Source: Lachnospiraceae bacterium (GTDB lineage: Bacteria; Bacillota; Clostridia; Lachnospirales; Lachnospiraceae). From it: DNA of 64,000 bases. Position numbers and translations under genes: made by a program. Below, in pieces: positions 34,825 through 43,369 of this stretch. The DNA lies in NCBI GenBank assembly GCA_016297945.1, contig JAEDFR010000003.1:3073-67072 (forward strand), read 5' to 3'. Each line of letters opens with the position of its first letter. Position 1 is the first letter of the stretch. The notes beneath the pieces are model-generated. The model saw nothing but the letters and a program-made list of their open reading frames with translations, was not told where the DNA came from and did no database searches.

Positions 34825-35484
34825 ATGCCAGACATAGACCGATCGATATACAAGGGTGGAATCGGTGAAGTTGTGGAGAAAAAATCCCGCTTTATTGCAA
34901 CGATTGAACCCGTGACGAGCAAAGAGGAGGCGGAAGCCATGATTGCCGCCTGCAAAAAGAAATATTGGGACGCCAGACACAATTGCAGTGCATACATTAT
35001 CGCTGATACAGTTGATATCTTGCATTCTTCGGATGATGGAGAACCTTCCGGTACGGCCGGAAAGCCAATGTTGGATATTCTGGTTGCACAGGGACTGAAA
35101 AATGTCTGTGTTGTGGTTACCCGGTATTTTGGTGGTACCTTGCTTGGGACAGGAGGACTGGTGCGCGCCTATCAGGCAGCCGTCAAAGCAGGACTTGAGC
35201 AGTGTACCTTTATTGAAAAGAAGAAGGGTATAAAAGCAACTGTTGCACTTGATTACAATGATGTTGGTAAAATCCAGTATCTGTTTGCAACCCAAAAGGT
35301 TGAGACGATTTCTACGGATTATGGGGAAAAGGTTTTAATGTCACTCATCATTCCGTATGATGCTTTTTCAAATGTCAAAGAAAAATTGGTTGACATAACA
35401 AGTGGAAAGTCATCATTTCAAGATGTTTCGGAGGCTTACTACGCTCTTGTGGAAGGAGAGATTAAGCTATGGATGAAAGATTAG
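34825..35484 (+). CDS. yigZ: YigZ/IMPACT-family protein
   Basis: A 219-residue protein with the IMPACT N-terminal domain (KKSRFIATIEPV, DARHNCSAYI, SDDGEPSGTAGKPMLD, VTRYFGGTLLGTGGLVRAY) and a C-terminal EF-G domain IV-like fold (about 140-210). Family members bind nucleotides or nucleic acids, and eukaryotic IMPACT regulates translation. The bacterial role is unclear. AGAGGTGATG precedes the ATG. It overlaps mgtE by 16 bases. Confidence 0.92.
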   Translation: MPDIDRSIYKGGIGEVVEKKSRFIATIEPVTSKEEAEAMIAACKKKYWDARHNCSAYIIADTVDILHSSDDGEPSGTAGKPMLDILVAQGLKNVCVVVTRYFGGTLLGTGGLVRAYQAAVKAGLEQCTFIEKKKGIKATVALDYNDVGKIQYLFATQKVETISTDYGEKVLMSLIIPYDAFSNVKEKLVDITSGKSSFQDVSEAYYALVEGEIKLWMKD

Positions 35485-36824
35485 AAGAACTGTATACAAC
35501 ATTAAATGATTATCTAAATCAAAAACAATACGTCAAATTGAGGGAATGGTTAAGAGATTTAAACGTTGCCGATATTGCTGCCATGATGGAAGAATTAGAC
35601 GAGGAACTACAGTTAAAGACGTTCCGGATTCTGCCCAAGGATATGGCTGCGGATATTTTTTCTTATCTGCCCATTGAAGTGGAACAGCAGATTATTACGT
35701 CCATATCCGACCGTGAAGCCGGTAAAATCATCGATAATCTGATGGCGGATGATGCCACGGACCTTTTAGAGGAGATGCCGGCCAATATTGTTAAGAGACT
35801 GTTGGCCAATGCCAGTCATGAAACCAGAAGGGATATCAATCATCTGCTTCGTTATCCGGAGGATTCAGCCGGCAGTATCATGACGGTCGAATTTATGGAT
35901 TTAAAAGAAGGACAGACCGTTGCGCAGGCGATTGAACGGATTAAGAAGGCGGCAGTGGATTCCGAAACCATTAATATCTGTTATGTTTTGGATTATCAGA
36001 GAAAATTAAAAGGAACGGTAGCATTGCGCTATCTCTTATTAAAGGATCCCGATGAAAAAATCGGCGATATCATGCATGAGAATGTCATCAGTCTTCATAC
36101 CCTGATGGATCAGGAGGAAGTAGCAAGACAGTTCCAAAAATACGACTTTACCGCCATGCCGGTTGTGGATAATGAAGATCGTCTGGTCGGTATTATCACG
36201 GTCGATGACGTTGTGGATATTTTGCAGGAAGAGGCTACGGAGGATATGGAAAAGATGGCGGCTATTGTGCCAAGCGATAAACCATATCTTAAGACAACCG
36301 TGTTTGAAACCTGGAAAAAGCGTATTCCGTGGCTGCTTTTATTGATGATTTCCGCAACCTTTACCGGAAAGATTATTGCATCCTTTGAAGATGCTTTAAG
36401 CGTATATGTGGTGCTGACGACGTTTATTCCCATGCTCATGGATACCGGCGGAAATGCCGGCGGACAGACTTCGGTTACGGTTATTCGTGGTTTGTCCTTA
36501 AATGAGATTGAGTTTTCGGATTTCTTTAAAGTTGTATGGAAAGAAATAAGAGTTGCACTTTTATGCGGTTTGACATTAGCCGTGGCAAACTTTGCAAAGT
36601 TAATGATTATTGATCGTGTTACCATGCCGGTTGCAGCAGTTGTCTGTGCGACTTTGGTTGTTGCAGTCCTAATTGCGAAGTTGGTCGGAAGTATGCTGCC
36701 GATGTTAGCAAAGAAAATCGGTTTTGACCCGGCAGTTATGGCGAGTCCGTTTATTACTACGATCGTAGATGCGTTGTCGTTATTGATATATTTTAGAATT
36801 GCATCTATGGTGCTGGGATTGTAA
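35469..36824 (+). CDS. mgtE: MgtE magnesium transporter
   Basis: A 451-residue Mg(2+) channel/transporter. Order: MgtE N domain of helical repeats (about 1-130, LREWLRDLNVADIAAMMEEL), two CBS domains (about 135-255, ending VGIITVDDVVDIL), a plug helix (about 260) and five membrane helices with the selectivity region FIPMLMDTGGNAGGQTSV. Closing is governed by Mg(2+) bound between the N and CBS domains. The start overlaps yigZ, so they are co-translated. No Mg(2+)-sensing leader is visible in front. Confidence 0.95.
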   Translation: MDERLEELYTTLNDYLNQKQYVKLREWLRDLNVADIAAMMEELDEELQLKTFRILPKDMAADIFSYLPIEVEQQIITSISDREAGKIIDNLMADDATDLLEEMPANIVKRLLANASHETRRDINHLLRYPEDSAGSIMTVEFMDLKEGQTVAQAIERIKKAAVDSETINICYVLDYQRKLKGTVALRYLLLKDPDEKIGDIMHENVISLHTLMDQEEVARQFQKYDFTAMPVVDNEDRLVGIITVDDVVDILQEEATEDMEKMAAIVPSDKPYLKTTVFETWKKRIPWLLLLMISATFTGKIIASFEDALSVYVVLTTFIPMLMDTGGNAGGQTSVTVIRGLSLNEIEFSDFFKVVWKEIRVALLCGLTLAVANFAKLMIIDRVTMPVAAVVCATLVVAVLIAKLVGSMLPMLAKKIGFDPAVMASPFITTIVDALSLLIYFRIASMVLGL

Positions 36825-36853
36825 ATCTTCGACTTATTGGAGCAATAGGGTTA

Positions 36854-37021
36854 TTGAAAAATAGAATGTGGGGCTTAGTGTTATCTGTAATAAACTGTGT
36901 AATAACAATTGCATTGATGATGTTTTTGTTACCAGCCGGAATTATGGATGGAATACTTGCAGGAAGTGCATTGATATTAATCCTGATGCAGTATTATGGG
37001 GATAAAAAAGTCGTGGAATAG
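36854..37021 (+). pseudogene. Remnant of a small membrane protein gene
   Basis: An open frame from TTG 36854 (ATG at 36866) to TAG 37019-37021 encodes about 55 residues with two hydrophobic helices (GLVLSVINCVITIALMMFLL, ILAGSALILILMQYYG). The frame continues open to the left into mgtE in another phase without a start or ribosome site, so this looks like the C-terminal scrap of a longer membrane protein. The family is not recognised. Confidence 0.4.
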
Positions 37022-37050
37022 ACTGCGAAAGGTTGATGGAGGATAATGTT

Positions 37051-37896
37051 ATGAAAAAAATAGCAATGTTTACAATGGGAACCAAAGGCGATGTGCAACC
37101 CTATATTTATTTGGCACAGGAATAAAATAAAAATGGATATTACACATTGCTTGGTTCGCATCCTTGCTGGAAACAATTGATTGAATCAAGTAATATAAAA
37201 TTCGTACCGATTGGTCCGGATATTGATATAGAAAAAGAGGCTGCAATTATTCGGGGGAAAAATAAAAATCCGATGCTTAGTATGCTCAAAACAATGAATT
37301 TTGTATTTGATATAATTGTTGAATCTACAGGAGATGTCTTTGAAGCTTGTAAAGGGATGGATTTGATCGTAGTATCACATGCACAAATGGGGGCGACGGA
37401 AGCGGAAGTTTTGGGAATACCAACAGTCAATGTTACGATACAGCCTGAGATGATTCCGGAAAAACTAAAGAAGAAAACTTTTATTAATAGAGTAATTGTA
37501 CAAGGCTTCCAAAAATCTTTGGAAGAATATAAATTGCCGAATTCTATGATTGCGATTGGTTCCGTTCCGCACAGTTATCTTTTTGATAAATGTAAAATGG
37601 TAATTCATCACTGTGGATTTGGAACATCGGCAGCAACTTTGATATATGGCATTCCGTCGATCCCAGTTCCTCATGTTTTAGACCAAAAAGGACAATCGGA
37701 TATGCTTATAAAACTAGGCGTGGCAAGTGATGAAATCGATGGACATAATATAACAGAGGATAAAATTATTTCATGTATTAAAGATATGGAATTGCATTAT
37801 GAAGAAAGATATCAGAAAGTAAAGCAACTATCAGAAAAAATTAGAAACGAAAAAGGATTGGAGGTCGCGGTTCGGTACATTAGTGAAATCATTTAA
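37051..37896 (+). pseudogene. Glycosyltransferase (MGT/GT1-like), broken
   Basis: ATG 37051, behind a good GGAGGATAATGTT site, starts MKKIAMFTMGTKGDVQPYIY, the nucleotide-sugar glycosyltransferase opening. Codon 25 is TAA (37123-37125), where TTA would restore ELNKNGY. The frame then continues in phase through VVSHAQMGATEAEVLG. A second lesion is apparent: acceptor-domain sequence ending EEYKLPN is joined directly to the late donor-domain part IGSVPHSYLFDK, then VIHHCGFGTSAATL, so perhaps 100 residues of linker and Rossmann domain are missing. The conserved HxGxGT motif survives. Confidence 0.75.
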
Positions 37897-37992
37897 AAAT
37901 TGTTTGCCCATTACGAATATATTGCAATTGGAAATAGCGTTATCTTGCTCATACGTATGGACAAGATGAGAGAAAAAAACTAAAAATAATAG

Positions 37993-38021
37993 TTGATATT
38001 CGAACGTATGTTTGGTATAAT
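37993..38021 (+). promoter_or_regulatory. Promoter of the type I toxin-like mRNA
   Basis: TTGATA (37993-37998), exactly 17 bases, TATAAT (38016-38021), with a second overlapping TATAAT at 38021-38026. Transcription would start near 38028, leaving an 84-base structured leader. Confidence 0.75.
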
Positions 38022-38036
38022 ATAATTACGGAAAGT

Positions 38037-38111
38037 ACCCATGACAGGGTGGTAGCCTCCCGAGTTTATGATACCGGTACGCCGGAATACATAGGAAGGG
38101 AGGTGGCGCCG
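38037..38111 (+). promoter_or_regulatory. Structured leader hiding the toxin ribosome site
   Basis: CCTCCC at 38056-38061 is fully complementary to GGGAGG at 38098-38103, which is the Shine-Dalgarno of the small toxin. A hairpin CCGG-TACG-CCGG (38074-38085) sits between them, and another (ACCC/GGGT, 38037-38050) precedes them. The fold would block translation of the full-length mRNA, as is known for several type I toxin mRNAs. Confidence 0.6.
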
Positions 38112-38228
38112 ATGACAGCTTATGAAATCATTTCGATTTTTATAGGGATATTGGCTTTGCTGATGTCCTTTGGTAGCTTAATTGTTGCGTTGCTTGCCTT
38201 TCTCGACAAGAGAAACAAGCGAAAATAA
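38112..38228 (+). CDS. Hol-Tox-like small hydrophobic toxin peptide (38 aa)
   Basis: A 38-residue peptide: MTAYEIISIFIG, one membrane helix (about residues 5-31, with LALLMSFGSLIVALLAFLDK) and a very basic end RNKRK. Size, helix and basic tail match the putative holin-like toxin family of Firmicutes and resemble type I toxins that act on the membrane. GGGAGGTGG lies 6 bases before the ATG. It has its own promoter and terminator, and a facing promoter that would make an antisense RNA over its 3' end. Toxicity is inferred from family and layout. Confidence 0.8.
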   Translation: MTAYEIISIFIGILALLMSFGSLIVALLAFLDKRNKRK

Positions 38229-38331
38229 AAATGCCTATCCTGTCTGGTCCACAGGATAGGCGTTGTCCGTAAGGACAAATATTAGTCTAAACTTGGAGCA
38301 TCCACCTTTGGAGTGGGTGCTTTCTCTTTGT
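38226..38331 (-). ncRNA. Putative antisense antitoxin RNA
   Basis: A minus-strand promoter (38338-38366) would start an RNA near 38331. It would end after the 11-bp hairpin 38233-38243 / 38251-38261, which on this strand is followed by ATTTTTATTT. The RNA of about 105 bases would be complementary to the 3' untranslated region and stop codon of the toxin mRNA. It contains a GTAA-type tetraloop hairpin (38263-38278). Existence is inferred from promoter and terminator signals only. Confidence 0.6.
38297..38328 (+). terminator. Terminator of the toxin mRNA
   Basis: A 9-bp stem (38297-38305 with 38313-38321, one G-T pair), 7-base loop, then a T-rich tail TTCTCTTT. The toxin mRNA and antisense RNA would overlap by about 100 bases. 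Confidence 0.7.
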
Positions 38332-38337
38332 ATAATT

Positions 38338-38366
38338 ATAATAACATCGATACTGAAATAGTTCAA
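38338..38366 (-). promoter_or_regulatory. Promoter of the antisense RNA
   Basis: On the minus strand TTGAAC (38366-38361), 17 bases, TATTAT (38343-38338); a TATAAT overlaps at 38340-38335. It faces the toxin gene. Confidence 0.65.
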
Positions 38367-38406
38367 GTATTTTTGAAAATTAATTGTTGATGGATTAATA
38401 GGGCGA

Positions 38407-38556
38407 TTATCTCACCCATTTATCTCTGTTTCGGTAAGGCTGGCTGACGATACCCGATAATCCGGCTTTGAGGGTTCGGATTTCCTCGTTTTTGGTGGCG
38501 ATTATGTGCCGTGTTCGTTCGAATAATATTATTATATACGGATTATTTAGATAAAC
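38407..38556 (-). pseudogene. Coding-like fragment without a start
   Basis: A minus-strand frame of 49 codons ending at TAA 38407-38409. It has no ATG and no ribosome site, but its last 30 residues (TKNEEIRTLKAGLSGIVSQP, then YRNRDKWVR) look like real protein. It may be the tail of a lost gene, perhaps from a mobile element. Not recognised. Confidence 0.3.
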
Positions 38557-38638
38557 TTAGCAACGTTCGTCGGACAATAGAAAAATACTATCCGGCCCAT
38601 AACTCCTTGATAAATTGTTTCGATATCTGGCTCGAAAC

Positions 38639-40468
38639 TTATTTCTTAAATCCCGCACGCTTTCTTAATGTCGGATCTAATATTTTCTTGCGGATACGAA
38701 GACTTTGGGGGGTTACCTCCAAAAGTTCATCCGTGTCAATAAAATCCAAAGCTTGTTCTAAACTTAGAATTTTCGGCGGAACCAGTTTTAAAGCCTCATC
38801 CGAGCTGGAAGTACGTGTGTTGGTTAAATGCTTGGTCTTGCAGACGTTGATTTCGATATCTTCCGCACGACCGGTTTCACCGACAACCATACCGGAATAA
38901 ACTTTTTCACCGGGACCAATGAACAAGGTGCCGCGTTCCTGAGCATTGAATAAGCCATAGGTAATGGCTTCACCTGCTTCGAAAGCAATCAAAGAACCGT
39001 TGGCACGGTAGTTTAAATCTCCTTTATATGGGCCATAGCCATCAAAAATCGTATTTAAGATACCATTTCCTTTGGTATCGGTCATAAATTCACCACGATA
39101 ACCGATTAATCCGCGGGAAGGAATGGAGAATTCCAGTCTGGTATATCCGCCGGAACCGGTACCCATATTGAGAAGTTCTCCTTTTCTTGCAGAAAGCTTT
39201 TGAATAACGGCACCCGAAAATTCATCAGGCACGTCAACATAGGCTAACTCCATAGGTTCGGTCTTTTTACCGTTTTCATCTTCTTTGTATAGTACTTCGG
39301 CTTTGGATACCGCAAACTCATATCCTTCACGGCGCATATTTTCAATTAAGACGGAAAGGTGTAATTCACCACGACCGGAAACCTTAAACGAATCCATGTT
39401 TTCGGTTTCTTCTACTCTTAAAGAAACGTCAGTGTTTAATTCGCGGAACAGACGGTCTCTTAAATGTCGTGAAGTGACATATTTTCCTTCCGTACCGGCA
39501 AGCGGCGAGTCGTTTACCACAAAATGCATGGCAATCGTGGGCTCTGAAATTTTCTGGAAGGGGATAGGTTTTACGTCATCCGGTGAACAGAGTGTATCGC
39601 CGATGTGGATATCGGAAATACCGGAGATGGCAACGATAGAACCAATGCCTGCTTCTTTTACTTCCACTTTGTTCAAACCATCGAATTCATATAATTTGGA
39701 AACTTTTACTTTCCGCATTTTGTCCGGTTCATGGTGGTTAACCATGACGACATCCTGATTGACCCTGATGGAACCGTTGTCAACTTTTCCGACACCGATT
39801 CGTCCGACATACTCATTATAATCAATCGTGCTGATAAGTACCTGTGTACCGGCATCCGGATCCCCTTCGGGAGCGGGAATATAATCTAAAATCGTATCAA
39901 ACAAAGGAATCATATCCGTTCCTTCTTTGTCCATATCAAGACTTGCATAACCGCCTCTTGCAGAAGCAAATACAAAAGGGCAGTCCAACTGGTTTTCATC
40001 TGCCTCCAAATCAATAAACAATTCCAAGACTTCATCCACAACTTCTGCACATCTTGCCTCAGGACGGTCGATTTTGTTGACACAGACAATGACCGGAAGA
40101 CTTAATTCCAAAGCTTTGCGAAGCACAAATTTGGTCTGTGGCATCGCACCTTCAAATGCATCCACAACCAAAATAACGCCGTTGACCATTTTTAAAACAC
40201 GTTCCACTTCGCCGCCAAAATCGGCATGCCCGGGAGTATCAATAATATTAATTTTGGTACCTTTATATGTGATGGCTGTATTTTTGGAAAGAATGGTAAT
40301 ACCACGTTCTCTTTCAATATCATTCGAATCCATGACACGTTCGGCAACTTCCTGATTTTCACGGAAAACGCCGCTTTGCTTTAATAATTCGTCTACCAGA
40401 GTCGTCTTGCCATGATCGACATGGGCAATGATTGCCACGTTTCTGACATCATCTCTTTTTTGATTCAT
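38639..40468 (-). CDS. typA: Translational GTPase TypA/BipA
   Basis: A 609-residue ribosome-binding GTPase. G1 AHVDHGKTT (about 15-23), the switch region RERGITI, G3 DTPGHADFGGEVERV and G4 NKIDRP are intact. EF-G-like domains II, III and V follow, with the TypA-specific C-terminal domain (NAQERGTLFIGPGEKVYSGM, and a basic end RIRKKILDPTLRKRAGFKK). TypA aids ribosome assembly and stress or cold adaptation. ATG 40468 has AAAGGA upstream; the longer frame to 40507 lacks one. It is monocistronic, divergent from the SSB-like gene. Confidence 0.97.
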   Translation of the reverse strand: MNQKRDDVRNVAIIAHVDHGKTTLVDELLKQSGVFRENQEVAERVMDSNDIERERGITILSKNTAITYKGTKINIIDTPGHADFGGEVERVLKMVNGVILVVDAFEGAMPQTKFVLRKALELSLPVIVCVNKIDRPEARCAEVVDEVLELFIDLEADENQLDCPFVFASARGGYASLDMDKEGTDMIPLFDTILDYIPAPEGDPDAGTQVLISTIDYNEYVGRIGVGKVDNGSIRVNQDVVMVNHHEPDKMRKVKVSKLYEFDGLNKVEVKEAGIGSIVAISGISDIHIGDTLCSPDDVKPIPFQKISEPTIAMHFVVNDSPLAGTEGKYVTSRHLRDRLFRELNTDVSLRVEETENMDSFKVSGRGELHLSVLIENMRREGYEFAVSKAEVLYKEDENGKKTEPMELAYVDVPDEFSGAVIQKLSARKGELLNMGTGSGGYTRLEFSIPSRGLIGYRGEFMTDTKGNGILNTIFDGYGPYKGDLNYRANGSLIAFEAGEAITYGLFNAQERGTLFIGPGEKVYSGMVVGETGRAEDIEINVCKTKHLTNTRTSSSDEALKLVPPKILSLEQALDFIDTDELLEVTPQSLRIRKKILDPTLRKRAGFKK

Positions 40469-40723
40469 AACTAAAAATCCTTTCGCGCTTTTTCGCACCG
40501 CGCCCAATACTGTTTTTTTCTTGAAATATCCTTGTTTACAAACGATTTTAGTCTATCACAATTATTACAAAAATCAAGTAAATTCATGTCATTTCCTGCA
40601 ATTTGTGTCACTTTTATAAATAGTTTGTCGATTGAAAATTTACATTTTTTAGTAAAAATGAAATAAGATATTACTACATGACAGGAAAAAATTCTTTATT
40701 GAGTAAGAAGGGAGAACAAAAAA

Positions 40724-41365
40724 ATGGATAAGATGAATGAAAATAACAAAGCAACCGTCATGGGAGAAATTGTAGGAACATTTACGTTCAGTCATGAGAT
40801 TTACGGAGAAGGTTTTTACATGATTGATTTGCTGGTGCCGCGCTTATCAGACAGTGCGGATCTGATTCCACTCATGGTTTCGGAACGGCTGATTAATGTA
40901 AATGAAAATTACGAGGGAATGAAAGTGAAGGTTTCCGGACAATTTCGTTCTTATAACCGCCATGAAGAACGGAAAAATAAGCTTGTGTTATCTGTATTTG
41001 TGAGAGAATGGGAATTCATCGATGAAATTGAACGAAGTGAGATGACCAACCATATTGAACTGGATGGTTTCATCTGTAAAGAACCGATTTATCGGAAAAC
41101 GCCTCTTGGAAGAGAAATTGCGGATATTCTTCTTGCGGTAAACAGACCGTACGGAAAGAGTGATTATATTCCGTGTATCAGCTGGGGAAGAAATGCCAGA
41201 TTTGCCAATGATTTTGAGGTGGGAAGCCGCTGCCGTATTATTGGTAGAATTCAGAGCAGGGAATATATGAAAAAAATATCAGAAGACCAGGTGGAAAAAA
41301 GGATTGCTTATGAAGTTTCCGTCAGCAAACTGGAAATTCCTGTAGAAGATCCGGTTTTATCATGA
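40724..41365 (+). CDS. Single-stranded DNA-binding-like protein with two OB folds
   Basis: A 213-residue protein with two OB-fold-like halves: residues 9-98 (ATVMGEIVGTFTFSHEIYGE, VSGQFRSYNR) and 110-205 (HIELDGFICKEPIYRKTPLG, ADILLAVNR, CISWGRNARF, CRIIGRIQSREY). The second half matches the SSB/PriB pattern. It lacks the acidic SSB tail, so it is not the housekeeping SSB and may act in replication restart, competence or another DNA process. AGAAGGGAG precedes ATG 40724; a second ATG follows three codons later. Its stop lies in the base of a terminator. Confidence 0.75.
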   Translation: MDKMNENNKATVMGEIVGTFTFSHEIYGEGFYMIDLLVPRLSDSADLIPLMVSERLINVNENYEGMKVKVSGQFRSYNRHEERKNKLVLSVFVREWEFIDEIERSEMTNHIELDGFICKEPIYRKTPLGREIADILLAVNRPYGKSDYIPCISWGRNARFANDFEVGSRCRIIGRIQSREYMKKISEDQVEKRIAYEVSVSKLEIPVEDPVLS

Positions 41366-41404
41366 TGAATATTCTGCAATATTAATATTTCGATCATTTT
41401 TTTA
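41362..41404 (+). terminator. Terminator overlapping the SSB-like stop codon
   Basis: An imperfect stem (ATGATGAATATT at 41362-41373 with AATATTTCGATCAT at 41384-41397, one bulge), followed by seven Ts. The stop codon TGA lies in the 5' arm. Confidence 0.55.
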
Positions 41405-41626
41405 AAATATAATAATATTTTGATTAGTCTTCTGAAATTATAAAGTTTTATCTATACCCTATTGTTTGAGTTATTTGCAGGATTGAGCCAGATATGATCG
41501 GTGTTGAATTGTTCTAAATATATTGTGTGGACCTGACACTGAATTGTGCAAGATTACAATTGCTATAAAAAAAGAATTGTGCTATGATTTTGCAAAATAT
41601 GACATGAAACTTATGGTGGGTGGATC

Positions 41627-42118
41627 ATGAAAACTGGAAAAATTCATATTTATTCAGGAGACGGACACGGTAAGACGCCGGCAGCATTAGGAGAAGCTCT
41701 CTATGCGGCATCAGCGGGAAAGCAGGTTGTTGTTATCCAGTTTATGAAAGGAAAAGGCATTTTCGAAAATGATTTTGTCAAAAGACTGGAGCCTGAAATC
41801 AAGTTTTTTTGTTTTGAAAAAGCTGAAAGTGAATATGTCGATTTGAATGATGAGCAGCAGGCAGAAGAGAATATTAACATTCGTAATGGTTTTAATTTTG
41901 CAAAAAAAGTCCTGTCAACGAACGGATGTGATTTACTGATTTTGGATGAAATTCTCGGTGTTTTGGATGTCGGAGTCATCACCGTGGATGATTTAAAATG
42001 TCTTTTGGATGCCAAGGAAGAAGATACGACTATTATTATGACCGGCATTCAGTTAAAGGACGAAGTAGTATCTTTGGTAGATGAAATTTCCAAAATCGAA
42101 TCTATGCCTATTGCATAA
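41627..42118 (+). CDS. Cob(I)alamin adenosyltransferase-like protein (CobO/BtuR type)
   Basis: A 163-residue P-loop protein resembling the CobA/CobO/BtuR corrinoid adenosyltransferases, which attach the adenosyl group of ATP to reduced cobalt. The P-loop is SGDGHGKTPAALG (residues 10-22; usually GxGKGKTTxAxG), then QFMKGK, and the acidic LLILDEILGVLDVG near 106. The Thr-to-Pro change in the P-loop is unusual but occurs in divergent members. No cobalamin genes lie nearby, so function is tentative. The gene stands alone behind a 260-base AT-rich gap without visible elements. Confidence 0.75.
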   Translation: MKTGKIHIYSGDGHGKTPAALGEALYAASAGKQVVVIQFMKGKGIFENDFVKRLEPEIKFFCFEKAESEYVDLNDEQQAEENINIRNGFNFAKKVLSTNGCDLLILDEILGVLDVGVITVDDLKCLLDAKEEDTTIIMTGIQLKDEVVSLVDEISKIESMPIA

Positions 42119-42180
42119 ATGAAAAAAGAGTGATATGCTTTTTATGATGTAACGATTATTGTACATCAGTCATATATTAA

Positions 42181-42345
42181 GAGATAGAGGTCGCGTTTTT
42201 TATCAGTACTCATCCGGATGCTCAGGAGCAGTCGAAGGATGATGAAAGGAAAGGACGCCGAAAGGAAATATTTCCTGACAATATTTTCTTGGGCATACAG
42301 TTAAGAACTGTATGACTGTCATCGGTTTCGATGGGGGGCTATCAT
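42181..42345 (+). promoter_or_regulatory. Lysine riboswitch (L box) of dapA
   Basis: The aptamer has the P1 pair GATAG (42183-42187) / CTATC (42339-42343), the conserved AGAGGTCGCG start, an AGTACTC/GGAG arm, GAAAGGAAAGGACGCCGAAA, TTGGGCATACAGTTAAGAAC and the ACTGTCATC region. This is the class found before lysine synthesis and transport genes. Lysine binding would favour the terminator just downstream. Confidence 0.93.
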
Positions 42346-42361
42346 AAGGTTAGAAAGATAT

Positions 42362-42388
42362 GCCGTTTCCCTGTGGAGACGGCTTTTT
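42362..42388 (+). terminator. Riboswitch-controlled terminator before dapA
   Basis: A 9-bp stem (42362-42370 with 42375-42383, one G-T), loop CTGT, five Ts. It lies 89 bases before the dapA start. Confidence 0.88.
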
Positions 42389-42476
42389 CGATATTTGACC
42401 CGGCAAAATTTCTTTTTATATGGAAAAAGCATGAGCTGTCATGCCACTACATATGATGATTTAGGAGGAAAAAAAG

Positions 42477-43364
42477 ATGGCTATTTTTACTGGCGCTGGT
42501 GTTGCGATTGTCACACCTTTTCATGAGGACGGAAGCGTAAACTACGAGGCTTTCGAAAAACAGATTGAGTTACAGATTGCGGGTGGAACCGATGCAATTA
42601 TCGTTTGCGGAACAACCGGTGAATCTTCCACATTGACACATGAGGAGCATTTGGATGTGATTCGTTTCTGTGTTGAAAAAGTAAACAAACGAATTCCAGT
42701 TGTGGCAGGTACAGGTTCCAATTGCACGCAGACAGCAATTTATCTTTCACAGGAAGCAGAAAAAGCAGGTGCGGACGGATTATTGTTAGTTACACCTTAC
42801 TACAACAAATGTACACAAAAAGGTTTGTATGAACATTTTAAAATGGTTGCCGAGAGTGTCAATATCCCGATTATTCTATATAATATTCCCGGCAGAACCG
42901 GCGGCGTATTGATACAGCCTGAAACAGTTGTTTCTCTTTGCCGCGATGTAAAAAATATTGTTGGTGTCAAAGATGCAACCGGTAATATTTCAGGCGTTGC
43001 AAAAGTATTGCAGTTAGCAAACGGAGACGTAGATCTCTATTCCGGAAATGATGACCAGATTGTACCGATTCTTTCTTTGGGAGGCAAGGGCGTTATCTCA
43101 GTTCTTTCCAATGTTGCACCGAAACAGACACATGATATCTGTCAGTTGTACTTTGACGGAAAAGTAAAAGAGAGTGCACAGTTACAGTTAAAAGCACTTC
43201 CGGTTATTGACGGACTGTTTTGTGAAGTCAATCCCATACCCGTGAAAAAAGCCATGAACCTGATGGGATTGAATGCCGGTCCTCTGCGTCGTCCGCTTAC
43301 CGAAATGGAAGATGAACATGCAGAAAAACTGGCAGCAGCCATGAAAGAATTTGGAATTTTATAA
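42477..43364 (+). CDS. dapA: 4-hydroxy-tetrahydrodipicolinate synthase
   Basis: A 295-residue TIM-barrel aldolase that condenses pyruvate with aspartate semialdehyde, the first committed step to lysine and diaminopimelate. Family motifs: GTTGESSTLT (pyruvate carboxylate contacts), LLVTPYYNK with the catalytic Tyr, YNIPGRTG, and the Schiff-base Lys in VGVKDATGN (about 162). TTAGGAGG lies 9 bases before the ATG. It is regulated by the lysine riboswitch directly upstream and followed, after a 300-base repeat-bearing gap, by dapB. Confidence 0.97.
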   Translation: MAIFTGAGVAIVTPFHEDGSVNYEAFEKQIELQIAGGTDAIIVCGTTGESSTLTHEEHLDVIRFCVEKVNKRIPVVAGTGSNCTQTAIYLSQEAEKAGADGLLLVTPYYNKCTQKGLYEHFKMVAESVNIPIILYNIPGRTGGVLIQPETVVSLCRDVKNIVGVKDATGNISGVAKVLQLANGDVDLYSGNDDQIVPILSLGGKGVISVLSNVAPKQTHDICQLYFDGKVKESAQLQLKALPVIDGLFCEVNPIPVKKAMNLMGLNAGPLRRPLTEMEDEHAEKLAAAMKEFGIL

Positions 43365-43369
43365 TTGAT

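Noticed and set aside
34702..35295. 197-codon minus-strand ORF over yigZ
   Set aside because: yigZ on the plus strand has full family motifs and a ribosome site; the antisense frame is a shadow.
36825..36853. Longer gene for the membrane remnant, starting inside mgtE
   Set aside because: The open frame upstream has no start codon with a ribosome site and overlaps mgtE out of phase.
38565..38600. 17-codon minus-strand ORF (MGRIVFFYCPTNVAKFI) after typA with AAGGAG upstream
   Set aside because: Too short to support without conservation data, and the ribosome site is only about three bases from the ATG.
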